Both the position numbers and the translations under genes were made by a program. A stretch of 37,520 bases of DNA, taken from UBA2922 sp035352555. GTDB taxonomy: Bacteria; Bacillota; Clostridia; Oscillospirales; Oscillospiraceae. Position 1 is the stretch's first letter; each line of letters opens with the position of its first letter. This document shows, piece by piece, positions 7,850 through 15,401 of this stretch. The stretch spans positions 1-37,520 of the forward strand of contig DAOPXW010000014.1 in NCBI GenBank assembly GCA_035352555.1. Reading direction: 5' to 3'. The notes beneath the pieces are model-generated. The model ran no database searches, was not told the origin of the DNA, and saw only the letters and a list, made by a program, of their open reading frames with translations.

Positions 7850-8872
7850 ATGACATACAATGACGTTATAGAAAACGCGAAAAAAATGGGCCTCAGCTGC
7901 CGGGTGTGCCCGGACTGCAACGGTCTTGCCTGCCGGGGCGAGGTGCCCGGCGTGGGCGCCAAGGGCAGCGGCAAATCCTTTACCAACTGCGTGAATTTTC
8001 TCAAGTCCATCGACATCAACCTGGACGCCGTGTACGAGAGTCATGGTCAGGACACCTCCTGCCGGATGTTTGGCCGGACATGGAGTATGCCGGTGTTCGG
8101 CGCGCCTGTGGGCGGTGCCGTGCTCAACTACAAATGCCAGACCATGGACGACGGTGCCCTTGTAAGCGCGCAGTTAAGCGGTGCGCTTCAGGCGGGCACC
8201 GTGGCCTTCACGCCGGATGCGCCCATGGGCGGCTTTTTTGAAGCGAGCATCCGTGCCCTGAAGGAGGCCGGCGGCGTGGGCATACCCACCATCAAGCCCT
8301 GGAAAAATGAAAAAGTCCTTGAAAAGCTCCGTCTCGCGGAGGACGCCGGGGCCATCGCCGCCGCCATGGACGTGGATTCCGCCGGGCTTATTAACCTAAA
8401 GATTATGGGAACGCCCGTGGACCCCAAGTCCCCGCAGGATATCCGCGAGATCACCGCCGCCACGGCCCTGCCGTTTTTCATCAAGGGCGTGATGACCGCG
8501 CGGGCCGCGCTGCTCTGTCAGGACGCCGGGGCGGAGGGCATCGTGGTATCCTCCCACGGCGGCCGGGTGCTGGAGGACGCGCCCCCCACCTGTTCGGTGC
8601 TGCCGGAGCTTCGCGCCGCGCTGGGCAAAGATTTTAAAATTCTGGTGGACGGCGGCATCCGCTCCGGCGCGGACGTGTTCAAGGCGCTGGCGCTGGGGGC
8701 GGACGGCGTGCTCATCGGGCGGCCCTATACGCTGGCGGCGCTGGCCGCCGGGGCGGAGGGTGTGCGGCTCTATTTTGAAAAGATCCGCGCGGAGCTGATC
8801 GACGTGATGGTGATGACCGGCTGCGGCACGCTTGCCGATATCACCCCCGACAAAGTGAGGCTGCCGAAATGA
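7850..8872 (+). CDS. FMN-dependent alpha-hydroxyacid oxidoreductase with N-terminal Cys cluster
   Basis: A 340-aa TIM-barrel flavoenzyme of the glycolate oxidase / L-lactate dehydrogenase superfamily. Family marks are FFIKGVMTA, the His-Arg active-site stretch SSHGGRVLEDAP (canonical members have SNHGGR) and the phosphate-binding DGGIRSGADVFKALALGADG followed by IGRPY. The N-terminus holds four closely spaced cysteines, C17, C20, C23 and C28 (CRVCPDCNGLAC), plus C47 and C71. Classical members lack these, which suggests a metal or Fe-S site or a redox relay. The ribosome site TAAGGAG is 6 nt upstream. The stop overlaps the NUDIX start as ATGA. In an anaerobe it probably passes electrons to an acceptor other than oxygen. 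The family is secure; substrate and the cysteine role are inference. Confidence 0.85.
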   Translation: MTYNDVIENAKKMGLSCRVCPDCNGLACRGEVPGVGAKGSGKSFTNCVNFLKSIDINLDAVYESHGQDTSCRMFGRTWSMPVFGAPVGGAVLNYKCQTMDDGALVSAQLSGALQAGTVAFTPDAPMGGFFEASIRALKEAGGVGIPTIKPWKNEKVLEKLRLAEDAGAIAAAMDVDSAGLINLKIMGTPVDPKSPQDIREITAATALPFFIKGVMTARAALLCQDAGAEGIVVSSHGGRVLEDAPPTCSVLPELRAALGKDFKILVDGGIRSGADVFKALALGADGVLIGRPYTLAALAAGAEGVRLYFEKIRAELIDVMVMTGCGTLADITPDKVRLPK

Positions 8873-9393
8873 GCGAGCTCATCGACGTCTACGACCGCGA
8901 CCGCCGGCCCACGGGCCGGGTGGTACCCAGAGAGACCGAGCTGGGCGACGGAGAATACCGGCTGGTCATCCATATCTTTCTCTTCGACAGCCGAAACCGG
9001 CTGCTCATCCAGCTGCGCAGCCGCAAGAAATCCATGTACGGCGGGCTGTGGGACGTGTCAGCCGGCGGTCACAGCCGCGCGGGCGAGAACAGCGCCGCAG
9101 CCGCTCACCGGGAGCTGCTGGAAGAACTGGGGCTGGACGTGGACTTTTCCCGCATCGACCCTGCGCTGTGCGCCAATTTTCCCCACGGCTTCGACGATTA
9201 CTATGTCATCGACCGGGATGTGGAGCCGGCCGCGCTGACGCTGCAGGCGAGCGAGGTGGATACCGTGAAATGGGTCGATCGGGCGCAGCTGAAGGCCATG
9301 ATCGAATCCGGCGAGTTTCTCCCCTTTCACCCCTCGTTTTTCGACTTTCTTTTCGACATTCACGAAAACGGGCTGGATTTCATCCGCAAATAG
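8869..9393 (+). CDS. NUDIX hydrolase, Idi-like subgroup
   Basis: A 174-aa NUDIX protein with a complete box at residues 67-89: G, five residues, E, seven residues, REL, EE, GL. The N-terminus (DVYDRDRRPTGR, then the VIHIFLFDSRNRLLIQLRS strand region) resembles the isopentenyl-diphosphate isomerase-like branch (YfcD type) rather than MutT. Such proteins hydrolyse or isomerise diphosphate compounds with Mg2+. The start overlaps the previous stop by 4 nt (ATGA), which implies translational coupling. It is the last gene of the operon, directly before a terminator. Substrate is unknown; an isomerase role is possible but not shown. Confidence 0.88.
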   Translation: MSELIDVYDRDRRPTGRVVPRETELGDGEYRLVIHIFLFDSRNRLLIQLRSRKKSMYGGLWDVSAGGHSRAGENSAAAAHRELLEELGLDVDFSRIDPALCANFPHGFDDYYVIDRDVEPAALTLQASEVDTVKWVDRAQLKAMIESGEFLPFHPSFFDFLFDIHENGLDFIRK

Positions 9394-9397
9394 AACA

Positions 9398-9435
9398 CAG
9401 CCCCGGGAACCACGGTTCCCGGGGCTGTTCTTTTT
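9398..9435. terminator. Bidirectional terminator between convergent genes
   Basis: A 13-bp GC-rich perfect stem (9398-9410 with 9415-9427) followed by TTCTTTTT on the plus strand. It also lies directly downstream of the leftward mntP gene. Confidence 0.88.
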
Positions 9436-10001
9436 CAAAGCGAGATGACGCCCAGATGCTCCAGCAAGATCTTCAGCCCCATGAGAATGAGAATGCAGCC
9501 GCCGGCGAATTCGGCTTTGGCCTTGTAGCGCGAACCGAAAATGTTGCCGATATAGATGCCCGCCGCGGAGAAAATGAAGGTCGTAACGCCGATGGTCAGC
9601 GAGGCGGGCACGATGTCCACGGACAGGAAAGCGAAGGTGACGCCCACCGCCAGCGCGTCGATACTGGTGGCCACGGCCATGGTGAGCATGGTCTTGAAAC
9701 CGAAATCGTCGCTGAGCTTCTCTTCGTCCTTGGAGAAGGCCTCTTTAATCATGCCGCCGCCGATGATGGCCAGCAGCACAAAAGCGATCCAGTGATCCAC
9801 GCTGGTGATGAGATATTCAAATTTAAAGCCCAGCAGATAGCCCAGCAGGGGCATCAAAAACTGAAAACCGCCGAAGTAGGCCCCCGCCAGAAGCGCATGC
9901 TTCGGCGCGACCTTTTTCACGGACAGGCCCTTGCAGATGGACACGGCGAAGGCGTCCATGCTCAGGCCCACGGCAATCAGCAGCAGCTCCACAAATCCCA
10001 A
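9435..10001 (-). CDS. mntP: Manganese efflux pump MntP
   Basis: A 188-aa inner-membrane exporter that protects against excess Mn2+. It opens with the family hallmark MGFVELLLIAVGLSMDAFAV, which contains the intramembrane aspartate, and repeats a related element in the second half (MAVATSIDALAVGVTFAF), giving the two-fold MntP/DUF204 layout with six hydrophobic helices. Length is typical. A promoter lies right upstream with a leader of only about 30 nt, too short for the Mn2+-sensing yybP-ykoY riboswitch that often controls this gene elsewhere. It lies 100 bp downstream of the asparagine synthetase gene on the same strand; the two look functionally unrelated. Confidence 0.93.
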   Translation of the reverse strand: MGFVELLLIAVGLSMDAFAVSICKGLSVKKVAPKHALLAGAYFGGFQFLMPLLGYLLGFKFEYLITSVDHWIAFVLLAIIGGGMIKEAFSKDEEKLSDDFGFKTMLTMAVATSIDALAVGVTFAFLSVDIVPASLTIGVTTFIFSAAGIYIGNIFGSRYKAKAEFAGGCILILMGLKILLEHLGVISL

Positions 10002-10036
10002 AAACGCTCTCTCCTTTGTGATGGGTTAGTCTGCTT

Positions 10037-10065
10037 AGTATACAACGGCCCGCCGGCAAACGCAA
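10037..10065 (-). promoter_or_regulatory. Promoter of mntP
   Basis: On the minus strand TTGCGT (10065-10060), a 17-bp spacer and TATACT (10042-10037). A GGAGAG ribosome site follows. No obvious operator palindrome is visible. Confidence 0.6.
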
Positions 10066-10101
10066 GAACAGGATTTCACGCTGCCGCGGAAGCGCGGGCG
10101 A

Positions 10102-11682
10102 TCAAACGCCGCTGGCCCCGTAGTTTGCCAGCACCCGGGCGGAGGGATCGTTGACGTCGCAGCCGGCCCAGCTCTTGTTGGGCATCCAGAAATCCTTCAC
10201 CATCCGCGCCTGACCGGGATAGTATTTTTCAAACAGTTCCCGGTACAGCAGGCTCTCCTTGGTGAAGGGCCGGGCAAAGTCATATTGCGCGCGCTTCGCC
10301 TCAAATTCCGCGTCGGTGTACTTTTCCTCGGCGCAGGCCTTGAGATCGTCCACCATGGAGTGGCCGACGGCGTCGGAGAAGGCCGCCTTCTGCCGCCACA
10401 GGATATCCTCGGGCAGCAGATGGTCGCCCTCGAAGGCGTGGCGCAGCAGATACTTGCCCATGCCGTAGCTGTTGACCTTCAGCGCGGGGTCGATGGCCAT
10501 GACGTACTTGACGAATTCCAGATCGCCGAAGGGCACGCGGGCCTCGATGGAGTTGACGGAGATGCAGCGGTCGGCCCGGAGCACATCGTACAGATGCAGC
10601 TCCTCCACCCGCTTTTTGGCCTCCTGCTGGAAGGCCTCCGGCGAGGGGGCGAAGTCGGTGTACTTATAGCCGAACAGCTCGTCGGAGATTTCGCCAGTCA
10701 TCAGCACCCGCACGTCGGTGGTTTCATGGATGGCCTTGCAGCACAGGTACATCCCCATGCTGGCCCGGATGGTGGTGATGTCCCAGGTGCCCAGCAGGGC
10801 CACCACCTCCTCCAGGCTGTCCAGCACCTGCTGCCGGGTCATGATTACCTCGGCGTGCTCCGCGCCGATGAAATCCGCCGTCTCCCTGGCGTATTTCAGG
10901 TCGATGGCGTCGGTGTCCATGCCGATGGCAAAGGTGCGGACGTGCCGCCCCAGTACCTTGGCGGAGATGGCGCACACCAGACTGGAATCCAGCCCGCCGG
11001 ACAGCAGAAAGCCCAGAGGCGCGTCCGCGTCCAGCCGCTTGTCGATGCCGAGAATGAGAAGCTCACGGATCTTTTTGCACACGGCGTCCACGTCGCCGCC
11101 CACATACTGCGCCACCGCGGTGGGGTCGGCGTAGCGGGTGAAGGCGCCGTCGGCATAATAGTATCCGGGCGGGAAGGGCATGATCTCATCGCACAGGCCC
11201 ACCAGATTTTTCGCCTCGCTGGCGAAGGTGATGGACCCGTCGGCCAGATACCCGTAGAACAGCGGGCGGATGCCGATGGGGTCCCTGGCCGCGATGAGCT
11301 GGTCTTTCGCGGCGTCATAGATCAGCATGGCGAACTCCGCGTCCAGCATTTTGAACATTTCCAGCCCGTACTCGCGGTACAGCGGCAGGATGATCTCGCA
11401 GTCGGAGCCGCTTTTGAAATCGTACCGCTTTGACAGCTCCGCCTTCAGCGGGCGGAACAGGTACAGCTCGCCGTTGCACACACACGCGTCCTCCCCCAGA
11501 TGGAAGGGCTGCATCCCCTCCTCGGTGAGGCCCATGATGGCCAGGCGGTGGAAACACAGGTAGCCCGAGCCGGCTTCCTCCACACGGGACATATCCGGGC
11601 CCCGGGACTTGGTACGGTCGAAAAACGGCATCAACTCCGCAACTGACAGAAATTTGCTGGTGAAACCCATGATGGAACACAT
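10102..11682 (-). CDS. asnB: Asparagine synthetase (glutamine-hydrolysing)
   Basis: A 526-aa cytosolic enzyme that makes asparagine from aspartate, ATP and glutamine. The N-terminal Ntn amidotransferase domain begins MCSIMGF, so Cys2 becomes the nucleophile after Met removal; it also has NGELY and ARDPIGIRPLFYG. The C-terminal synthetase domain has the PP-loop SGGLDSS at 228-234. Length fits the AsnB type. GGAGG (11692-11696) precedes the ATG. The roughly 300-nt leader is a T-box riboswitch whose specifier reads AAC (Asn), so expression should rise when tRNA-Asn is uncharged; this independently confirms the product. Confidence 0.96.
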   Translation of the reverse strand: MCSIMGFTSKFLSVAELMPFFDRTKSRGPDMSRVEEAGSGYLCFHRLAIMGLTEEGMQPFHLGEDACVCNGELYLFRPLKAELSKRYDFKSGSDCEIILPLYREYGLEMFKMLDAEFAMLIYDAAKDQLIAARDPIGIRPLFYGYLADGSITFASEAKNLVGLCDEIMPFPPGYYYADGAFTRYADPTAVAQYVGGDVDAVCKKIRELLILGIDKRLDADAPLGFLLSGGLDSSLVCAISAKVLGRHVRTFAIGMDTDAIDLKYARETADFIGAEHAEVIMTRQQVLDSLEEVVALLGTWDITTIRASMGMYLCCKAIHETTDVRVLMTGEISDELFGYKYTDFAPSPEAFQQEAKKRVEELHLYDVLRADRCISVNSIEARVPFGDLEFVKYVMAIDPALKVNSYGMGKYLLRHAFEGDHLLPEDILWRQKAAFSDAVGHSMVDDLKACAEEKYTDAEFEAKRAQYDFARPFTKESLLYRELFEKYYPGQARMVKDFWMPNKSWAGCDVNDPSARVLANYGASGV

Positions 11683-11700
11683 AAAAAAACACCTCCGGAT

Positions 11701-11985
11701 AAAAAATATGCAGCCCCTTCTTCCTAAAATATTAGGACGAATAGCTGCTTCTCCGCGGTGCCACCTAATTTACTGTCCCTGGACAGTCACTTTTTCGGGC
11801 TCTACCAAGCCCTCGCGCTTTAACGCCGCGCTCCGCGTCTCGCCTACTGGCTTTCGCTTTCAGCTCACTGCTCCTGAGTGTTATTCGCGTCCCGCCTGTG
11901 CCGGATTCCCACTGCCGCCGGCTCTCTGTGACAGGGTGAAAGACGTTACTTGTCTCCATCACTGCATTTGCCCGTGTTCAGTTAT
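11701..11985 (-). promoter_or_regulatory. T-box riboswitch (tRNA-Asn) controlling asnB
   Basis: The minus-strand leader carries the conserved T-box AGGTGGCACCGCGG (11766-11753). Its UGGC matches the G73-CCA end expected of tRNA-Asn. Stem I contains CAGAGAGCCGG and the specifier loop GAATAACAC, with codon AAC at 11882-11880 followed by the usual purine. A terminator follows: an outer GCAGC/GCTGC stem (11748-11744 with 11714-11710), an inner TCCTAA/TTAGGA stem and a T-run at 11706-11701. Uncharged tRNA-Asn should favour the antiterminator. Confidence 0.95.
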
Positions 11986-11991
11986 GTTGGC

Positions 11992-12020
11992 ATTTTAGCG
12001 CTTTATTTTGGCAAAGTCAA
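11992..12020 (-). promoter_or_regulatory. Sigma-A promoter of the asnB T-box transcript
   Basis: On the minus strand TTGACT (12020-12015), a 17-bp spacer and TAAAAT (11997-11992), giving a start near 11985 just ahead of the T-box Stem I. Confidence 0.75.
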
Positions 12021-12083
12021 GGGGCAATTTCCCCCAAGCCCACAAACTTTTTTCCGTCTATTCCGGCAAATTGACGGCGGCGG

Positions 12084-12112
12084 TTGAAATGCGGCGAAAG
12101 TTGTAATATAGT
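12084..12112 (+). promoter_or_regulatory. Sigma-A promoter for the 12144 gene
   Basis: TTGAAA (12084-12089), a 17-bp spacer and TATAGT (12107-12112), about 31 bp before the ATG at 12144. It lies back to back with the asnB promoter. Confidence 0.65.
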
Positions 12113-12143
12113 AACGGTACAAAAAAAAGAAAAGGAAACCGCT

Positions 12144-12515
12144 ATGGAAGAAATGAAATTTGACTTGCTCGACTTTAAGGTCACGGACCTGACCACCCAT
12201 GTGAACACCGAGGCCGGCGGCGAGATGGAGCTGCGCGCCGAGAGCCGCATGAGCGCCCGCACCCCCGACCCGGGCGACGGCACCCTCTACATCTTTCTCA
12301 ACACCAAGATCGCCGACGGAGACGGCGGAAATTTCCTGTTGGATATCACCACCACCACCGTCATCCGGCTGCCCGACGGCATGACCGACGTCACCGACGA
12401 GGACGCGCCCGCCTGCGTGGCCATCGCCGTGAAGGAGACCCACGCCGCTATTCACAAAATCACCGAGGACATGGGCATCGTCCCCATCGATCTGGACGAG
12501 CAGCCTCAGGAATAA
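12144..12515 (+). CDS. Conserved small protein of unknown function
   Basis: A 123-aa acidic soluble protein that I do not recognise firmly. It has no signal peptide, membrane helix or cysteine cluster. The alternating hydrophobic pattern (LDFKVTDLTTHV, TLYIFLNTKIAD, FLLDITTTTVIRLP) suggests beta strands followed by a C-terminal helix, a layout loosely like SecB/DUF1149-type proteins. That is only an impression from the pattern. The ATG at 12144 is preferred over an upstream one at 12084 because AAAAGG lies just before it and the earlier codons fall within the promoter. It is 19 bp upstream of a nucleotidyltransferase gene, probably in one transcript. Confidence 0.75.
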   Translation: MEEMKFDLLDFKVTDLTTHVNTEAGGEMELRAESRMSARTPDPGDGTLYIFLNTKIADGDGGNFLLDITTTTVIRLPDGMTDVTDEDAPACVAIAVKETHAAIHKITEDMGIVPIDLDEQPQE

Positions 12516-12534
12516 TAGGAAAGAAGGCAGTCGT

Positions 12535-13443
12535 ATGCAGAAACCCGCGCTGGTGGTCATGGCCGCCGGCATCGGCAGCCGCTTCGGCGGACTGAAGCAA
12601 ATCCAGCCCGTGGACGATCAGGGCCACGCCATCATCGACTTCTCTCTGTTCGACGCCCGCCGCGCCGGCTTTGAGAAGGTCGTGTTCATCATCAAGCAGG
12701 AAATCGAGGAAGATTTTAGGGCCGCCATCGGCCGCCGCATGGAGCGGTATTTCGACGTGCGCTATGTGGATCAGGAGCTCTCAGCGCTGCCGGAGGGCTA
12801 TTCCGTGCCGGCCGGCCGGGTGAAGCCCTGGGGCACCGGCCACGCCGTGCTGTGCGCCGCCGAGGCGCTTTCGGAGCCCTTCGCCGTCATCAATTCCGAC
12901 GATTTTTACGGTCCCACCGCCTACGCCGCGGTCTTTGATTTTCTCAGGGAGGACCGGGCGGACAACGAACACGCCATGGTGGGCTATCTGCTGCGCAACA
13001 CCGTGACGGAGAATGGCTATGTCTCCCGGGGCGTGTGCCGTACTGAAAACGGCTTCCTCACCGGCGTGACGGAGCGCACCCACATCGAAAAGCGCGGCGC
13101 GGACGGCGCCTATACCGAGGACGGGGAGCATTACTTCCCCCTTTCAGGCGACACTATCGTGTCCATGAATCTGTGGGGCTTCGGCACCGGGATGCTGGAC
13201 GCGCTGCGGGCCGGGTTCCCCGCCTTTTTGGACGAGAACCTGCCCAAAAATCCGCTGAAGTGCGAATATTTTCTGCCCTTTGTGGCCAACGCCCAACTCG
13301 CCGCGGGGGCCTGCACGGTGCGGATGCTCCACTGCGGCGAGACCTGGTACGGCGTGACCTACCGGGAGGATCTGGACAGCGTGAAAAACGCCGTGACCGC
13401 CATGAAAGGCAAGGGCGTCTATCCCCGGCTGCTGTGGGAATGA
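12535..13443 (+). CDS. Sugar-phosphate nucleotidyltransferase
   Basis: A 302-aa NTP-transferase family protein that would join a nucleotide to a sugar (or related) phosphate. The diagnostic loop MAAGIGSRFGGLKQ is at 9-22, with the conserved KPWGTGHAVLCA and the metal-binding aspartates in VINSDDFYG. The length matches small stand-alone pyrophosphorylases of Clostridia, without an added hexapeptide acyltransferase domain. It is followed by a strong terminator and is probably co-transcribed with the small gene upstream. No polysaccharide genes surround it, so the sugar cannot be named. Confidence 0.85.
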   Translation: MQKPALVVMAAGIGSRFGGLKQIQPVDDQGHAIIDFSLFDARRAGFEKVVFIIKQEIEEDFRAAIGRRMERYFDVRYVDQELSALPEGYSVPAGRVKPWGTGHAVLCAAEALSEPFAVINSDDFYGPTAYAAVFDFLREDRADNEHAMVGYLLRNTVTENGYVSRGVCRTENGFLTGVTERTHIEKRGADGAYTEDGEHYFPLSGDTIVSMNLWGFGTGMLDALRAGFPAFLDENLPKNPLKCEYFLPFVANAQLAAGACTVRMLHCGETWYGVTYREDLDSVKNAVTAMKGKGVYPRLLWE

Positions 13444-13479
13444 CCCGCGGCGGGCGGCCGTTCCGCCGGCCATAGAACA

Positions 13480-13513
13480 AAAAATCAGCCCCGCGAAAGC
13501 GGGGCTGATTTTT
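13480..13513. terminator. Bidirectional terminator with GAAA tetraloop
   Basis: A 15-nt arm (13480-13494) pairs with 13499-13513 across a GAAA loop, with A and T tracts at the two ends, so it can stop both convergent genes. Confidence 0.92.
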
Positions 13514-13535
13514 ACTATGTAGCTGTGGTTTCGGC

Positions 13536-14999
13536 TCAGCCGAAGAAGCCAGTCAGCTGGCCATAAAGCACAACGACCATGCCGATGGGGGTGATGAACC
13601 TGAAGCAGATGTCGAAGAACTTGTGGCCCCAGGCCTTCTGCCCGCCGGCCTCGCACTCGTCGATAACCGTCTGGGTCTTCCACTTCCAGCCGATGAGCAG
13701 CGACATCATCAGCGCGCCCAGCGGCATCAGGATGCCTTCGGAGATCATATCGTAGAAGTCGAGCCAGCAGTCGTTCCAGCCCATCACGCCGATGCCGAAG
13801 AGCTCGGCGGGGGTCTTCATGACAGCGCCGCCGGCAACGCCGGTGCCCAGGCCGTCCAGAGCGACCAGCAGGCCGAAGATGAAGATAGCGATGGAGAAGA
13901 TCACGGTAGCCTTTTTACGGCCGCCGTCTTTGCCGCCCTTGCCGGCAGCGAGGTTCTTATCCACGGAGTAGGCGGTGCAGACCTCAAGAATGGAGATGGA
14001 GGAGGACAGAGCCGCCAGGAACACCAGGAAGTAGAACAGGAAGCCCATGAGGTTGCCGATGAAGCTGCCGCCGCCGCCCATCTTGTCGAACACGATCTGC
14101 ATGGTGTTGAACAGCAGGCTGGGGCCGCCCTTGTACTCCAAACCGTACGCGGCGCAGGCGGGGAGCACGGTCATGCCGGCCATGACGGCGATGAGGGTAT
14201 CGCAGCACACGACGATGACGGAGTTCTTCTGGATGTCCTCTTTCTTATCCAGGTAGGAGCCGTAGGTGATCATGCAGCCCATGCCCAGGGACAGGGAGAA
14301 GAACAGCTGGCCGGCGGCGGTCTTCAGGACCTTCAGGAAGCCGACCTCGGGATCGGAGAACACGGAGAAGTTTGCGGAGAACATGAACTTGTAGCCGTCG
14401 CCGGCGCCGGGTTGGAAAGCAACATAAATGAGAATAACGAGCAGGATAACGAACAGCGCGGGCATCGCCCACTTGTTGAACTTCTCGATGCCGCCCTGGA
14501 CGCCGCCGGAAACGATCAGCACATTGATCAGGGTGAAGATGAAGAAGTAGAGGACTGCGCTCCCGCCGTTGGTCAGGAAGTAGCCGAAGAAGTTTTCAGC
14601 CGACTGTCCGGCAAAGCCGTCGGCGCCGAACATTGCCAGGAAGAAGCCGACCATGTAACGGGTGACGTAGCCGCCGAGGACCAGGTAGAAGCAAAGGATG
14701 CAGAAGCCGGTGATGATGCCGCACCAGCCGACCCAGGTGTACTTCGCGGCCAGCTTTTTGTAGCAGCCCACGACGCCCTGACCGGTCTTACGGCCGAGGG
14801 CCATTTCGCCGACCATCACGCACAGGCCCACGAATACGGCCAGGCAGAGGTAGACGATGAGGAAGGCGAAGCCGCCGCACTTGCCCATCTTGAACGGGAA
14901 GCCCCAAATGTTGCCCAGACCGACGGCCGAACCAACGGCCGCCATCAGGAATCCGAAGTTGGAGGCAAATCCTCCGCGGTTCTGTTGCTGTTGTTCCAT
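13536..14999 (-). CDS. Sodium-dependent transporter of the NSS (SNF) family
   Basis: A 487-aa secondary transporter that would import an amino acid or related solute with Na+. The first helix carries the family signature FLMAAVGSAVGLGNIWGFPF, with unwound-helix residues for substrate and sodium, and about 11-12 hydrophobic segments follow, as in the LeuT fold. GGAGAG precedes the ATG. It is monocistronic: a terminator shared with the convergent gene is at its 3' end and a long intergenic region with palindromes is upstream. The substrate cannot be deduced; bacterial NSS members carry Leu, Trp, Tyr or Ala among others. Confidence 0.93.
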   Translation of the reverse strand: MEQQQQNRGGFASNFGFLMAAVGSAVGLGNIWGFPFKMGKCGGFAFLIVYLCLAVFVGLCVMVGEMALGRKTGQGVVGCYKKLAAKYTWVGWCGIITGFCILCFYLVLGGYVTRYMVGFFLAMFGADGFAGQSAENFFGYFLTNGGSAVLYFFIFTLINVLIVSGGVQGGIEKFNKWAMPALFVILLVILIYVAFQPGAGDGYKFMFSANFSVFSDPEVGFLKVLKTAAGQLFFSLSLGMGCMITYGSYLDKKEDIQKNSVIVVCCDTLIAVMAGMTVLPACAAYGLEYKGGPSLLFNTMQIVFDKMGGGGSFIGNLMGFLFYFLVFLAALSSSISILEVCTAYSVDKNLAAGKGGKDGGRKKATVIFSIAIFIFGLLVALDGLGTGVAGGAVMKTPAELFGIGVMGWNDCWLDFYDMISEGILMPLGALMMSLLIGWKWKTQTVIDECEAGGQKAWGHKFFDICFRFITPIGMVVVLYGQLTGFFG

Positions 15000-15023
15000 A
15001 CATTTCTCTCCTTATTGAAAACT

Positions 15024-15035
15024 AACCGGCCGGTT
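15024..15035. repeat. 12-bp perfect palindrome in the transporter leader
   Basis: AACCGGCCGGTT lies between the candidate transporter promoter and its ATG, about 25 bp before the start. It could be a protein-binding site or a small RNA hairpin near the ribosome site. Confidence 0.5.
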
Positions 15036-15054
15036 TTCCATTCCGGCAGGCCAA

Positions 15055-15088
15055 TTGCCCATGTAAACTTTCTGTAAACATTGGGCAA
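15055..15088. repeat. Imperfect inverted repeat upstream of the NSS transporter
   Basis: TTGCCCATGT (15055-15064) pairs with ACATTGGGCAA (15078-15088) with one bulged T, across a 13-nt spacer. It lies just downstream of the candidate promoter, a position suited to an operator or leader hairpin. Confidence 0.5.
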
Positions 15089-15100
15089 ATACATGTCTGT

Positions 15101-15129
15101 ACTTTACACCAAAAAAGCATTGGTGGCAA
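15101..15129 (-). promoter_or_regulatory. Candidate promoter of the NSS transporter
   Basis: On the minus strand TTGCCA (15129-15124), a 17-bp spacer and TAAAGT (15106-15101), giving a leader of about 95 nt. The rest of the 15130-15331 intergenic stretch is AT-rich, with no gene or clear motif. Confidence 0.5.
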
Positions 15130-15331
15130 GAGGTTTTTCTGTCAAATATTTCACTTTCTTCACTTTATGTTCATAAGTAAAAAAAGCCCACAAAAATTTA
15201 TACAATTTGCCGGACACTTTCCTATTGACTATTGGATTTCCCCCGTTCTCTTGTCACTTCCCACAAATCTCTCCTGACCGCGCCGATTTTCTCGCCGCCG
15301 GGCGCGTACGAATGTCTTCATCCGGCAATAC

Positions 15332-15359
15332 TTGATTTTTTCGGGAAATGCTGTAAAAT
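15332..15359 (+). promoter_or_regulatory. Promoter of the phosphoribosyltransferase gene
   Basis: TTGATT (15332-15337), a 16-bp spacer and TAAAAT (15354-15359), about 43 bp before the ATG at 15402. Confidence 0.6.
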
Positions 15360-15401
15360 AGTTAATTGTCGCTGTATAAGACTATTAGGAGGATTCACAG
15401 A

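Noticed and set aside
10002..10101. A possible yybP-ykoY manganese riboswitch upstream of mntP
   Set aside because: The promoter at 10037-10065 leaves a leader of only about 30 nt, and no conserved riboswitch segments are visible.
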